A stretch of 64,000 nucleotides of DNA from Mya arenaria (Eukaryota > Mollusca > Bivalvia > Myida > Myidae). Below the pieces are notes generated by a model. That model saw only the letters and a list, made by a program, of their open reading frames with translations. It made no database searches and had not been told where the DNA came from. Shown here in pieces: positions 1 to 12,750 of the stretch. Numbering within the stretch: position 1 is the stretch's first letter; every line of letters begins with the position of its first letter. A program made the translations under genes and the position numbers. The stretch spans positions 53,190,473 to 53,254,472 of the forward strand of contig NC_069123.1 of assembly GCF_026914265.1 (NCBI RefSeq), in the 5' to 3' direction.

Positions 1-37
<37 letters not shown>

Positions 38-54
38 AATTGCGCCACAGAGAC
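1..54 (-). tRNA. tRNA-Asn(GTT), partial at window edge
   Basis: The 5' 54 nt of a tRNA-Asn are visible, cut by the window edge. The acceptor 5' strand GTCTCTG, the D-arm with A box and the anticodon loop CTGTTAA are identical to the copy at 2494-2567. The anticodon is GTT. The T-arm lies outside the window. Confidence 0.9.
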
Positions 55-185
55 AGTTTGTATGCACACCATTATGTGTATCGTTTTACTTTTGGTGTAG
101 GCAAATGTTCAAACAGGTTGGATTCGCATTGAGTTCAACGCGTCGTTCTGCAAACCTTTAGTGTGGCATAATATGGCATAATATA

Positions 186-258
186 GCCCGGCTAGCTCAG
201 TCGGTAGAGCACGAGACTCTTAATCTCGGGGTCGTGGGTTCGAGCCCCACGTTGGGCG
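186..258 (+). tRNA. tRNA-Lys(CTT)
   Basis: A 73-nt cloverleaf: acceptor GCCCGGC pairs with GTTGGGC (one G-T), D-stem GCTC pairs with GAGC, the anticodon loop is ACTCTTAAT with anticodon CTT, and the T-arm contains the B box GGTTCGAGCCC. No intron is present. A T4 tract about 6 nt downstream can serve as the Pol III terminator. An AT-rich stretch with TATA-like ATAATAT lies just upstream. Confidence 0.97.
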
Positions 259-1237
259 TAATACTTTTAATTGTTACGTTAATTATCAATCAACAGCGTT
301 GCACAGACACATATAGATACATAGTTGAGATATAAAGGTTACTGCTTCGAACAATGACGTATTTTAGATACTGTTGAAAGTTCATCTGGTGACATACACA
401 GCTGCGGAACAAAAATCTTTAATAGTTTTTGTTTCATGCATGCATTTGGAAAATATGACCGCGAACCACTTTAAAGAGCAGGAATCCATATTTTTGATAA
501 CACTTTATTAACTAACGTTTGCTACGTATTTCATATGAAACCTGATCATGTTCAAGTTCATTATGTAGGGAATTCTAGAAATGCACGTACTCAAAATCCA
601 CATAAACTTTGAAAGTTCAATATTTTCCTTCACGTTAAGCGAACGGAAAGGTATCTCGTGTTTCTTACAAGCTTCAACGTGTGATATGAATGTCTGAACC
701 AAGACGTTTTGACTAGATGCCTGGAATCACATGTCCAAATTCAGCGCAACCCGGTAAAATCTCTTCACACAAATGTCATACTTTTTAACGACAAAATACA
801 CCGCGCACTTTTAGCTTGCCGAAAGTATATCAATTTAACGCACATCAATACTAAGAAGAACAAACAATGCCGAGAGTATATCTGGACCGCAGCACACGGG
901 AACTAACAAGTATGAAGAAAACTTAAAATAAAACTATCACTGTAACTAGAATTACATAACTACGCTCATTCCACGAAGAAAATCCTTTTCGGCTATGACC
1001 GCCATTTGACCGCAGACGCAGAAAATGTTAAACCCTGCGGTATTTACAACATGCATGTTCATTGCGTTTCACATGGAGAAAAGCCTCAATCGAAATGAAA
1101 CAGCTCGGGAAATACATTTTAATATTTTACATTCAATATGTGATCTTGCACTAACGAACACAAAATTGAAGAGCTAAAACAATGTTCCATGATAACAAAA
1201 CAGTTAACATTGCATGGGACATTTCAGCAAAACGCAA

Positions 1238-1311
1238 CGTCCCTGGGTGGGCTCGAACCACCAACCTTGCGGTTAACAGCCGAACGCGCTAACCAATTGC
1301 GCCACAGAGAC
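1238..1311 (-). tRNA. tRNA-Asn(GTT), copy 2, with an anticodon-stem mismatch
   Basis: A 74-nt tRNA-Asn: acceptor GTCTCTG/CAGGGAC with discriminator G, anticodon GTT, and intact A and B boxes. Compared with the flanking copies it carries one change at plus-strand position 1269, which turns a T-A pair in the anticodon stem into a T-C mismatch. A T4 run follows the gene on the minus strand. It may be functional or slightly impaired. Confidence 0.93.
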
Positions 1312-1442
1312 AGTTTGTATGCACACCATTATGTGAATGGTTTTACTTTTGGTGTAGGCAAAGGTTCAAACAGGTTGGATTCGCATTGAGTTCAACGCGT
1401 CGCTCTGCACACCTTTAGTGTGTCATAATATGGCATAATATA

Positions 1443-1515
1443 GCCCGGCTAGCTCAGTCGGTAGAGCACGAGACTCTTAATCTCGGGGTCGTGGGTTCGA
1501 GCCCCACGTTGGGCG
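1443..1515 (+). tRNA. tRNA-Lys(CTT), copy 2
   Basis: Identical over all 73 nt to the tRNA-Lys at 186-258, with the same upstream AT-rich TATA-like sequence and a downstream T4 tract. The anticodon is CTT. Confidence 0.97.
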
Positions 1516-2493
1516 GTATACTTTTAATTGTTACGTTAATTATCAATCAACAGCGTTGCACAGACACATATAGATACATAGTTGAGATATAAAGGTTACT
1601 GCTTCGAACAATGACGTATTTTTGATACTGTTGAAAGTTCATCTGGTGACATACACAGCTGCGGAACAAAACTCTTTAATAGTTTTTGTTTCATGCATGC
1701 ATTTGGAAAATATGACCGCGAACCATTTAAATGAGCAGGAATCCATATTTTTGATAACACTTTATTAACTAACGTTTGCTACGTATTTCATATGAAACCT
1801 GATCATGTTCAAGTTCATTATGTAGGGAATTTTAGAAATGCACGTACGCAAAATCCACATAACTTTGAAAGTTCAATATTTTCCTTCACGTTCAGCGAAC
1901 AGTAAGGTATCTCGTGTTTCCTACAAGCTTCAACGTGTGATATGAATGTCTGAACCAAGACGTTTTGACTAGATGCCTGACTCACATGTCCAAGATCAGC
2001 GCAACCCGGTAAAATCTCTTCACACAAAAGTCATACTATTTAACGACAAAATACACCGCGCACCTTTAGCTTGCCGAAAATATATCAATTAAACGCACAT
2101 TAATACTAAGAAGAACAAACAATGTCGAGAGTATATCCTGGACCGCAGCACACGGGAACTAACAAGTATGAAGAAAACTTAAAATAAAACTATCACTGTA
2201 ACTAGAATTACATAACTACGCTCATTCCACGAAGAAAATCCTTTTCGGCTATGACCGCCATTTGACCGCAGACGCAGAAAATGTTAAACCCTGCGGTATT
2301 TACAACATGCATGTTCATTGCGTTTCACATGGAGAAAAGCCTCAATCGAAATGAAACAGCTCGGGAAATACATTTTAATATTTTACATTCAATATGTGAT
2401 CTTGCACTAACGAAAACAAAATTGAAGAGCTAAAACAATGTTCCATGATAACAAAACAGTTAACATTGCATGGGACATTTCAGCAAAACGCAA

Positions 2494-2510
2494 CGTCCCT
2501 GGGTGGGCTC

Positions 2511-2550
<40 letters not shown>

Positions 2551-2567
2551 AATTGCGCCACAGAGAC
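2494..2567 (-). tRNA. tRNA-Asn(GTT), copy 3
   Basis: A complete 74-nt tRNA-Asn(GTT) with a fully paired anticodon stem (TTCGG/CCGAA), an intact B box GGTTCGAGCCC and a downstream T4 on the minus strand. It is the last gene of the tandem array. Similarity to the unit ends about 48 bp beyond it, and no tRNA-Lys follows. Confidence 0.97.
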
Positions 2568-2615
2568 AGTTTGTATGCACACCATTATGTGTATCATTTT
2601 ACTTTTGGTGTAGGC

Positions 2616-5165
2616 TTTAAAACAATAAACCCTGCTTATCTTGCAATATAAGATACAAAATGTAGTCACAAGAAAACATAACGTTGACCAATGCGGCGTC
2701 TAACAAAACCGAGTAGATTTACATGACCCTGAGGTCAAAACGGAATAAGGCTACAAACAACCAATTTACAGAGTTCCACAGGCAATGATTTCTCCAATAG
2801 TTACACTGGAAACTATTTTTTTTTGCAATAAAGTGTCAAATTATGTTCAATTATTTTAAGTTCTATGCACATGGAGCATTCGTTTGTCCTCTTTCATTCT
2901 TTTTTAATATTTTTTTTTATACTTGAACACAAGCACTCTTTCTTCTGTATTAACATCCGGTCAACGGAGGGCAGATAACTATGGTCTTGGGACTACGAAG
3001 GGCAGATAACTATGGTCTTGAGACACACATGAGTCATACAAACGCCAATATACACGATATATTTCCGATTAGATATCTATTAAACGGTTATTAATAGAAA
3101 GAAAGGACAGAAAGACGAATACTTTCAATTCTATATCCTTTGCTGCAGTGGAAAGGTACTCACAAGTATAAACACAGTTTAAAATAACTTACACAGCATC
3201 TACAATGATATGAATTAGCATTACCAACTGAACTATTACTTTTTTGTATTATGTACTTCGCTTATATGGAATTTTAGAAACATTTAATGGTTAATATTAA
3301 TTTACCCATACTTTTTTAAAAGCATCTTCTTGATTATTCTGCTTTTTATTCTTATGGAATATTTTTCTAATAATTGTATTGTATTGTTGTGAGACAAGCC
3401 TTCCACAAATCGGCTTCCATTTTCTCGACACAGTTCAACCCTATTTCCTGGTGTAATAATGCAACATTGAATGCCTTTTCCAGCCGTACCACTTCATTAT
3501 GCTTGGGATTAAGGGATAGAACGTATTGCTCGTATAATGGCAATATAGTGGAAGTCGGGGATTTCGCCGGTCAATATATTCATGAAGGGACCGGGCATTA
3601 ACTCGGACTTTACATCAATCTTTCTCAGCCTTACTGGAATTTTGTCTGGGATAATGATGGATCCCTGGATTTCTTAAACTGAAATATACATAATTGAAAC
3701 AAATGATTGAAGAATTTGACTGGCGAATGTAATGCTTAAGAAAGAAGATCTTTTTGGGATCATTGTTGATCTGGTTTGATTAATTGTTATTGCTAAACGG
3801 ATAGAGCCGCTGACACGGTCGGTAATTCTTTCAAGTCTACCACACAAGTATGCTATTTTATACCATTCAATTCGTAAACACATGTTCAACACTTGCAAAC
3901 TTTCAGATTTTTTTTTTTCAAAATTTTATTTTCACATTTTTACAGTATTTATCTTGTATGGTTTTTCGTCAGTGTGAACAAAGTGCTTGGGAGAATGTTG
4001 TTTGTTTGCCCTTTTAAACATTAAGAATGCACAAAATACATTTTGCGTGTTCATTGATTACATAGCTACCGGGCGTATATCATGTGATCAAGGCATATAT
4101 TTAGATATGTAATTCGATGGAAATTAATATGCATTAGTTTAAAATGGGAACGTTGCTTCTTCAGTATTTGCAATACAATGTGAGGCCGCCAGGCCGAAAG
4201 GCCACTCACGTCACACCTTTAGTCCGTTAGGCCGCTTACATTACGCCGCCAGGCTGCCAACATTACGCCGCAAGGCAGCCACGCACATACCAATACTTAC
4301 TACTGAACATTAATTGACTTAAGCGAATCTTGAAGTCGTTGCTAAAGTGCAATGTGAGTAATACTTGAAATGAAATACTTACTAATCCACGTTGTTGAGA
4401 CATTTATATTTTTTGATAGTGGCCACGAATTCAAGTGTGTAAATAAATACATTCAATATATTTTTAACTGCGTAATAATATATCACCCTCGCCTGATCGC
4501 AGACATTTCAATTTATGTGTTGGTTTCATGTCTGCCTTCAACTGGATACATAATAATATTATGAATTCTATTATTTAACCAAAGTTCCAACACAATGTGC
4601 ATTTAGTAACACTAAAACATTGTTAAGCTAACATTGCAACCTACCATGAATTAAGCTTCTGTATTTTAGTAGATATGACCAGCGGAAATATATGTTCAGA
4701 AGGACCGTTAACGCACATCACTTCTTTTACCCCAATACAACAACGACCAATCAATAGAGGCGTTACCAAGGCAACTGGGTACATAACATTAGAGTTCAAC
4801 ATTCAAACAGAGATTTCATTTGTTAGATCATACACATCCCTGCATGTGAGAACTAAATCATACTTAGTCGACGTGCGCCGAAATAAATGCTTTTCAACGC
4901 AATGATTTGGTATTTCAGTGGTTTTGTTATACCTGTGCAGCTGCCAATCAAAATATCCAGAAACAAAGTACCGCTGTGGATTGGACGTACGGCCAAGTAA
5001 CTAACAGACAAACGGAACAGTATTTCAGTAGATACTCAAACTTCCAAATGTATGAAATGCAGGAGACATATAGGATAACGTTTTATGAAATATGTGCTGA
5101 GGTATGCGACCACCCGTTTGATCGTTCACAGTTTCACAACTTCAATTGCGAAATTCGTGATTTGT
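2616..5165. other. Intergenic, no confident gene
   Basis: AT-rich unique sequence. A short direct duplication of an 'agggcagataactatggtctt' type motif lies near 2965-3025. A small GC-rich patch of repeated 'aggccg/cgccagg' words lies at 4180-4285. ORFs of 60-86 codons at 4675-5167 have no recognisable motif. One stretch with better coding character is listed separately. Confidence 0.5.
3367..3570 (-). other. Possible coding relic or isolated exon, unidentified
   Basis: One minus-strand frame reads about 65 codons without a stop. Its composition looks protein-like: charged and amphipathic, with segments such as LNPKHNEVVRLEKAF and VEKMEADLWKA. It ends at a TAG at 3367-3369. No domain is recognised, no ATG or clear splice acceptor fixes its start, and no neighbouring exons could be found. 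It may be a fragment of a transposed or decayed gene, or chance. Confidence 0.2.
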
Positions 5166-5570
5166 AAATGTTGGAGGCCCGACTCGATTCACCTTGCCTC
5201 TAAAACCATTTATTCCCTTCCTCTCCCACCCTTTCCTCCCTTTGTAGTCCAACTCCCCCCCCCCCTCTTGAACCAACTCCCTATCCACTCAAATCCTCCG
5301 CATCCCTCCTTCCTATTGTGGTCTAGTTTACTCTCTCCTCCGGAACAAACTCCCTCCCTGTCCGTTCCCCCTCCCCCCTCCGTAGCCAACACTCTCCCTT
5401 CGGAACCAACCCTTACCTCTCCCCTCCTTCTCTCCCCTCCGGAGCCAACTCACTCCCTCTCAGTTGAAGCCTCTCCCTTCGGAACCAACCCTTACCTCTC
5501 CCCTCCATCTCTCCCGTCCGGAACCATCTTTCTTCACAACTTTCTTTTTGATTTTGATCAAATCGAACAG
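5166..5570. repeat. Pyrimidine-rich low-complexity tract
   Basis: About 400 bp are dominated by C and T on the plus strand, with loosely repeated words such as CTCCCTTCGGAACCAACCC and TCTCCCCTCC. The 163-codon proline/serine-rich ORF through it is composition-driven and not supported as a gene. Confidence 0.8.
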
Positions 5571-5679
5571 ATATAAAAAAATGCATTTTATGATTGTCAA
5601 CAATGAATATATAGGTAAAACAACAATTTTTTCAAATGTTTCTTCAGGTAGATTCGAAATATTGAAAAAAAAACTTCTT

Positions 5680-6430
5680 GTTTTCCCTTACCCGATCTAC
5701 CTTTAGATTAACCCTACGTTTCTGCTTACCCGATATTCCTGGAGATTTGCCCTTCGCTTTCGCTTACCCGATATACCTTGTAGTTTGCCCTTCGCTTTCG
5801 CTTACCCGATCTATCTGGAGATTTTCTCTTCGTTTTTGCTTACCCGTTTTCGCTTACCCTACCTACCTTGTGATTTACTTTTGCTTACGAGTACCCGACC
5901 TTCCTTGTGATCTACTCCTCGTTTCCGCTTATCCCATATACCTTGAGATTTAACCTTTGTTTCCGCTTACCCGATCTTCCTTGAGACTTATCCTTTGTTT
6001 CCGCTTACCCGATCTTCCTTGAGATTTAACCTTTGTTTCCGCTTACCCGATCTTCCTTGAGATTTACCCTTTGTTTCCGCTTACCCGATCTTCCTTGAGA
6101 CTTACCCTTTGTTTGCGCTTACCCGATCTTCCTTGGGATTTATTCTTTGTTTCCGCTTACCCGATTTACCTTGAGATTTACCCTTTGTTACCGCTTACCC
6201 GACCTACCTTGAGATTTACCCTTGTTTCCGCTTACCCGACCTACCTTGAGATTTCTCTTTGTTTTCGCTTACCAGTCCGTCCTACTTTTCGTTTTCGCTA
6301 ACTCGACCTTCCTTGTAATGTCTTTGTTTCCGCTTATCTGATTTTCCTTGTGCTTACTCGACCTACCTCGTTTTCGCTTACCTGAACTAATTTCAGATCC
6401 ACTGTTCGTTTCCGCTTACTATACCCACCT
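5680..6430 (+). repeat. 38-bp minisatellite
   Basis: About 19 imperfect copies of a ~38-bp unit, core CGCTTACCCGATCTTCCTTG followed by AGATTTACCCTTTGTTTC. Copies are most alike in the middle and decay at both ends. It follows a pyrimidine tract by about 100 bp. ORFs across it are repeat-driven. Confidence 0.93.
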
Positions 6431-9400
6431 TATGTTTTATGCCTTTAAAGCTATTTATATGGTCAACCTTTTCTTGTCAAAAAGTTTGATCGTTATGAAA
6501 TACATAAACTTTCCCGGCTATAAGCGAAATTATTTGTGCATGTGACTATACTTATTTTATAATATGTGTTCTTCATTACACCAGTTCGGTATTTTCAAGA
6601 ATGAAGAGGGGATGAATATTGGTGTAAATCCTGACTTTTACGTATTATTTTGGTGTTTATTATACCAAACAAAAACTATACAGAAATAACGAAGAAAGAT
6701 GATTAAAATCCCTTCTTAGGATGAGGACTAATTCCAGACTAAGGCTCCATTAATACAGCGCTGGTAATAACTTCTGTTAAACATAGGCTGTAAATATTTA
6801 ATGCAGGGCATTTTGAATTTTAGATGGATGAATTTCAAAGAGGTTGCTCGCGATTGGAATTAAAACAAGCTTTATACCATTAGTTTGGTAAGCTTCTCGG
6901 CTCCACCACAGTAATCAAGTTTGCGATATTTATGAAACACGGATTATGCACAACCGTTATGAAGACCCTATGACGTGCTGTTTGCGTTATCTACACGTGT
7001 AGGTGATTGTATGTTATATTTCTTGCAAACATATTTTTTTTTGTGAAATGTTAGTTGCGTACAGGGTGATATTGGCAATGCTTTTAAATGTGTGTGTATG
7101 CTTTAGAGTAAATGTACTAAGTTAAGCGTTTGACACACCCACGTTGACACTTGTAATTTACACATATTTTTTATATGCTTACATAATGGTTGATATCGTT
7201 TTAAACCAATAGGATGGCAGTATTTTTCAAAATATTCGACTTTAAAATTCCATTTTGACGGGCGTTTTACGTGCCGCATTTGTTGGTTGAAACGCCAATA
7301 GTTTGGTCGTTTCTGATTATTTTTTGACGTAAGCGTTATAATTCTGTAACGTTGCTGAAAGAAGTACGCGGGTTTTTGTGGTTCTTCTTAGATTGAACAA
7401 TATTTTTAAATGAAAAAAAAAAATCAACAGAAAACAACACAATCTTAAATTCGCAAAAGTAAAACTTAATCCAAAACGTCTTCCAATGACAACCTATCCA
7501 TGCTTAATAAATAGTTCAACCTAACCAACAGAAGAAAACAATATTTAAATTATTATATACATGTTTAGATGACAAAACATGGCGCCTGCATTTATTCATA
7601 GTGCTTTAGTTTCTTACGTGTAAATATTTCAGTGGAGGTCAACTTTTCATTTGAGAGCGGCCTGCCTTGTCCGTATACAAAGATGATTCCAGCCATTCGG
7701 CAGCGCTAGATTTGAATTTTAAAGTTCACAAAAGAACTCAAAATAAACAATAAGCTATATATGTACTTTAATTATTCACGTTGTCCACGTTAACAACCAC
7801 AAGTTTTTAGATAAGAACTATAACAATCAGACATTTGAATGTGCCAAGGCAATCATTTTCAATAACACAACTCGCAAATCAATTTTATCAAATATGCCTG
7901 GCCGTTTTTTTTCTAATTCGTGCACAGGTAATGATAATTTGAAATGTTATCGCCGATGCCCCCTTGATGTCACCGTCTCACAACCTCAGACGGATATTAA
8001 TAAGTGAAATGACTATCAGATATCCAAATGTGTCAATTGCAATATTTTTCAATAACACAACCGGTTAATCAAATGTTACTGCCCATCCATTCACTGGAAG
8101 ACGTAAAACAGATCCAAGCAAACACCTATCTAATGTGTCCTTCTGATCGACAAATACCACCAAAACCCTCACAAAACCCTTCCTTATTCACATTATACGA
8201 GAAAGTAAAACCCCTAAAAGCTGACAGAATCAAGACTAAATGCCGCAAAAAGCCGAGAATTATAAAGAAATTTAATTTAGTGTAAAATACTTCATAATTG
8301 TATTACTTTCGATACGTGTGGATTTGGGCTAAGCGGGGGTACTTACGCGCCGGACTAGCTTTCTTGTGAAAACCTCGAGTTTTATTTCTCCTTTTCGCCA
8401 ACAATTTGGATTACTTGCGATGAGAGTGGCTCTAGAACGAAATAACATAACCCGTTGTAATAAAAAGGCGACCAGAAAACGATGCATTGTTTTAAGAAAT
8501 ACAGTTTGAGGATAGCGATCAATTAACTGATATGTATTCATAGAAATTAGTCTAAAGACCCAGAGAAATACCACTCTTCCTTGTATAAATTCCCGGAGAT
8601 TTCCGCTTGATTGGGTCGATCCGTCTTGGAATGGAAATTATTTTGGCATTTTCGCTGACAGCGGTTGAGAACAGCAATTGAGCGATTTCTTCTGCTGGAA
8701 TTAACATATAAATGGCTGTTTACGGAGAAAGAAACAAGCAAATGTAAATCATATTCGATTTCTTAAAAAAACGTATTTTACTCATTTTTTACGCTATTTG
8801 AAGTATTTCAGAATAATCGAAACGGTTTTACTAAGTGTAAAACAGAAATAATTCTAATAATAATATCAAATTATATTTTTTTCCGCTCAGAGTCTCAATT
8901 CGCCTCGTTATTTGTTCTTACCATATAACTATTATTATTTTATTTTATTTTTATAACTATATTACTTCCGGTCGTCTGATTCAGAATGATTTTTAAAAAA
9001 AAAGCTATTAAGTAGATGTACATTGCCTGAAACAAAATTATTTGTTTGGCATTATAATTTCGCTAAGATCGCTTCGGAATTAAATGCTTAAGCTTACGAT
9101 TTGATTTCACACTGAATTAAAAGTCATACAATAAACAAATAAATTCACTACTTATTAGAAATAACAGAACATAAGCGAAAGTATGCAATAGTTAAATGGC
9201 ATGAAGTAAATACTTTATGATAAAGAATGGGCGGAGTGAGCGTAGCTGAACAAATACAGAAAATTCTATCAACGAAAACACGTGCTGCCCGTGATGCTAC
9301 ACAAACTACTGTGTTTCTAGCATCGAGAGCAAGAATTTGCGTTGAACAAATATTGCAATATATGCACGTTAGAAAATATATTATCATGTTGTTGTTTTTG

Positions 9401-11559
9401 TTGTTGTTTTCAGTTTTTAGTTTAACATAATGGGTACAAATTAAAGATCGCGTCCGGTTATACTATACGTAGTTAAGATGATACTCTTTTTTTCAACCGT
9501 ATTGTTATTACATATTTTACATATTATAATGTTGTTGTAACTTCCGGTTTCTATTACTAATAAATGTGCACTCAATCTAAATCTTGACAAGCAGTTCGAT
9601 GATATTTTTTCTCAATTATTACAATATGTTTTTCAAATTTAAATTCCTTTCCAAACTTTACGTAATATTTTATTTGACTGTGAATTAACAACTTTCAAAT
9701 CATGTTTGAACATACTGATCATAGAGTCTTTGCTGTAGCATGGGAATTCTTTTTTACCTATTGTTTTGATGAAACCAAATATTACTAACATTTTATCAAT
9801 CAAGTAGTCTTAAACAGCTTTTGCCCAAATCTGTTTTATATTTACGTTCACAAAGAAGTTTTCTCTAACATTGTTATTATATACAGATATGCTTAAATAA
9901 AGAGAGAAATTCATATCTTTGCTGCATTCAAGGTCTACTGACGTACACCAAAACATATTTACAAAATTTGTAATTTTATTTACAAACTTAAAAAAAAAAC
10001 CCATGCTTTTTATGTGCAATAAAAGGTACAGTTTAAGTGTCCAATAATGGCAATTTAGTCTAAACATGAAGTTTGTCTCTGCTAGATATGAGATTGTTAA
10101 AAGCTTTTAAGGCTTATTCATTAATTGTTTAACAGCATCATTGAACCTACCATTGTACATGTACTTAAATTTTGTTCTTAAGTACACAAAACGGTACACT
10201 GATTTTATATTACCATCATTTAATGACCATACAAACTTTGCTCTTGTCTTTCTCTTCTGAAAAATACAAATATTTTTATTAAAATTGAATTTCTAACGTC
10301 ATTTACAGTAACGCAAATAAACGGAAATAAAATTAAAAAAACTTGTATATGCTGTAACATAGTAAGTAGAATAATAGCTGTAAAGTCGCATTATTATCCG
10401 TTGAAAGGACTGTTTAGTATTTCATACACATACTTCAGTATTCTATGGCTCGAGAATCATAAAAATTACGTTGAAATTAGAATGCCTCAAGATTCTGAAC
10501 ATATTCAATATAGCTTATTTTATGCGTCACTGTTTTCATTCAGTCTATTTGCTTATTAATTTTACAGCCTAATTAAAATATTAAGATTCAACTCAAAAAT
10601 AAGCTTACGTAACGTAATCTAAGCTTGTTACTACTTCTACCGCAGAACGTTTTTTATGCACATGAGAAAGATCGGACACAAAATCAAACATACACCGGTT
10701 ATTTTCTTTGTTTTTGGCATTTTGAATATTAGCAGCAAACTCGAAGCGAAACGCTAGCAAAAGTAGCAAAAGTACTTGTTCGCAGTAGGCGCTGCTCACC
10801 CCGGGAGGGTTTTGTATTCTCGCTCATTACTGACTGAATGGATTCCCAGTAAGCTCACATAATCCAACCCTCGTCCTGAGGAGATTAGGCGAGAAAATGA
10901 AATCGCTTCTGATGAAAATATATCAAAATACAATTTGATTTAAGAGCCTTGAACATACAGTTTCTTCCTCTATCTATTCCACAATGTGACATTTTGCCAG
11001 TAATTTGTGCGATTGGCTCTGTTCCTCAACAACATCAATATGACACCATGTGAGGTGTTCGCGTTTGAATGATTAGGAAATTATCCGCACATGTATTTTA
11101 CCATTACTTTTAAGTTAATATTCATTGTATAAGAACTATGAATATTTATGAGAAATATTTGCTTTGACTTACAACTGACGCAAACCCGTATTTGGTGCTT
11201 AGTATCGGCAAGACCGATAATCATGAGCCCTTATTTTTGCAAGAATCATAGTTTTCTTAATACCCTTATTAGAACATTATAATGAGAGCTTTGAATATTG
11301 ATGAAGTGTAAAACAAATAAAACCACGTGGCGAAACATTTATTATAGTACAATACTCTTCTCACGGAAATTTGGAATCTTTTCTTCGTTTTCATGGGTCT
11401 TCATTTTTAATTATTCTATTTACTGCTCGAGGGGGCGACGGTTATTTCAAATTTCTAAAAAGATATAAGTTCATTTGCTTTACACAATGACATTAAGGCT
11501 GGCATTTAAATGTTATGCCTGTCATGGTCAAAGAAAACTAAACACAAATATTTCAATAA
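6431..11559. other. Intergenic, AT-rich, no gene seen
   Basis: No ORF with recognisable motifs and no matched splice signals. Two diverged copies of a ~60-bp segment with TTTTCAATAACACAAC lie near 7825-7885 and 8010-8072. Short A/T homopolymers are frequent. A plus-strand ORF at 8028-8285 and a minus-strand one at 8329-8741 lack protein character. Confidence 0.5.
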
Positions 11560-11870
11560 TGCCCTAATTTGGTCGGTTACGGTTGACCCGGACTAACCTT
11601 AGTTTTGATGGGGTAATTTTCCGCACGCCAAATTTAACAGTATTCCCTCATCGGTCAATTTCTCAACATTGATTACCTCTGATCCCTGTGAGGACCTGTT
11701 ATGGTCGTGTTTCCAGGGTTAATGGGTCACTCGGGGTCAGCCAGATTTCGGCAAATTTTGTGTCATCGCGAGTGTCCATCTGCCGGACCTGGCCGCACAC
11801 TTAAACCCGTCCCCCTGCCACAAGTGCTGGCCAGCCTTGGGCCCTTGAGATCAAACCAAATCTGACAGGA
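11560..11870. other. GC-richer unique block, function unknown
   Basis: About 300 bp stand out from the AT-rich surroundings by balanced base composition and lack of repeats. No frame stays open through the block and no tRNA or known RNA fold was recognised. It could be a conserved noncoding element, a promoter, or an old exon-free remnant; the sequence alone does not decide. Confidence 0.3.
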
Positions 11871-12029
11871 AAATTATGATCGGATTGACCGCGGAACGCG
11901 GCTGGTTTTAATAATATTAGTTCCCCAATTATAGTTTGTGATATGCAGGGGAGAGAAATAAAAGAAACTGACTAATTTAAAATGGATGATTGCCTTCCCT
12001 TTAGTATAATTTGGGGGTTGTCTAAAAAT

Positions 12030-12395
12030 CTGCAAACACGGTCTACTATGTGGCATTTGGTGTGTTTGTGGTATTTAACGTTACGTCGTCTTTTCTTTCT
12101 GCGCTGTGGCATTTGGCGTAAAGTCGTCTTTTTGTAAAGATTGGCGTTTGACCTTCTTTTCGTTTTGACATAGTAGCATTAAATGTAACGTTATTTTTTT
12201 GTATTTGCTATAACGTAAACCTTATTCCTAGTCATTGATTCAATATTTATTGAATACAGCCCTGGCGTTGTGACATTGGTCTTACGCTGTCTTCTTTTTT
12301 GTGGCGTCATTCTAATTGGTGTAACGTCGCATTTTCGTTTTGGCGTCATCAAATTTCCTCTTGTGTCATCTTTTCTTTCTGAAGTTATGTCGTTG
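12030..12395 (+). repeat. Degenerate tandem repeat with TGGCATTTGGTGTAA-like words
   Basis: Words like 'tggcatttggcgtaa', 'gtcgtcttttctttctg' and 'tggcgtcat' recur at irregular 50-70-bp spacing. This looks like an old, decayed minisatellite. No coding signal. Confidence 0.45.
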
Positions 12396-12750
12396 AAAAC
12401 AATATCGAAAAAACTAATACGGTTTTGTTAATGCAGCTTTACAAATGTCGCATTTTTTGTGAATTGTGATGTTTCATTTAAAATGGTATCGTGTTTTTTT
12501 TCTGGTTTCCACGCCAAAACAAAAGAAAATTGCATAAAGCTACAGTATTACCGTAATCCAGCAGATGAGTATCCGAAAACCTATGTACTGCATGCACTTT
12601 GGGGCACAATCGCACGAAACACGTCGTATACTTCGTCATAAATGGATCAGTATTTACCTAGACAGTAATTAATATAACCATTATAAAATAAAACGTCATG
12701 GCCGATGAAACGACCCATTCTGGTCGCGCAGTCAACAGCTCACAAAACAA

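Larger units (their letters stand above)
1..2615. repeat. Tandem ~1,257-bp unit carrying tRNA-Asn and tRNA-Lys
   Basis: The same ~1,257-bp unit is repeated head to tail. The tRNA-Lys gene recurs at 186 and 1443, and the tRNA-Asn gene ends at 54, 1311 and 2567. Two nearly full units are visible plus a third that stops abruptly near 2615, just after the tRNA-Asn. The array continues off the left edge. Spacer identity is very high, with only scattered substitutions and small indels, so the copies are young or homogenised. The spacer holds no convincing protein gene; short ORFs here run through the tRNA genes and are shadows. Confidence 0.95.

Noticed and set aside
5085-5576. 163-codon proline/serine-rich plus-strand ORF
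   Set aside because: It runs through a pyrimidine-rich tract; composition alone keeps it open and no domain or splice signal supports it.
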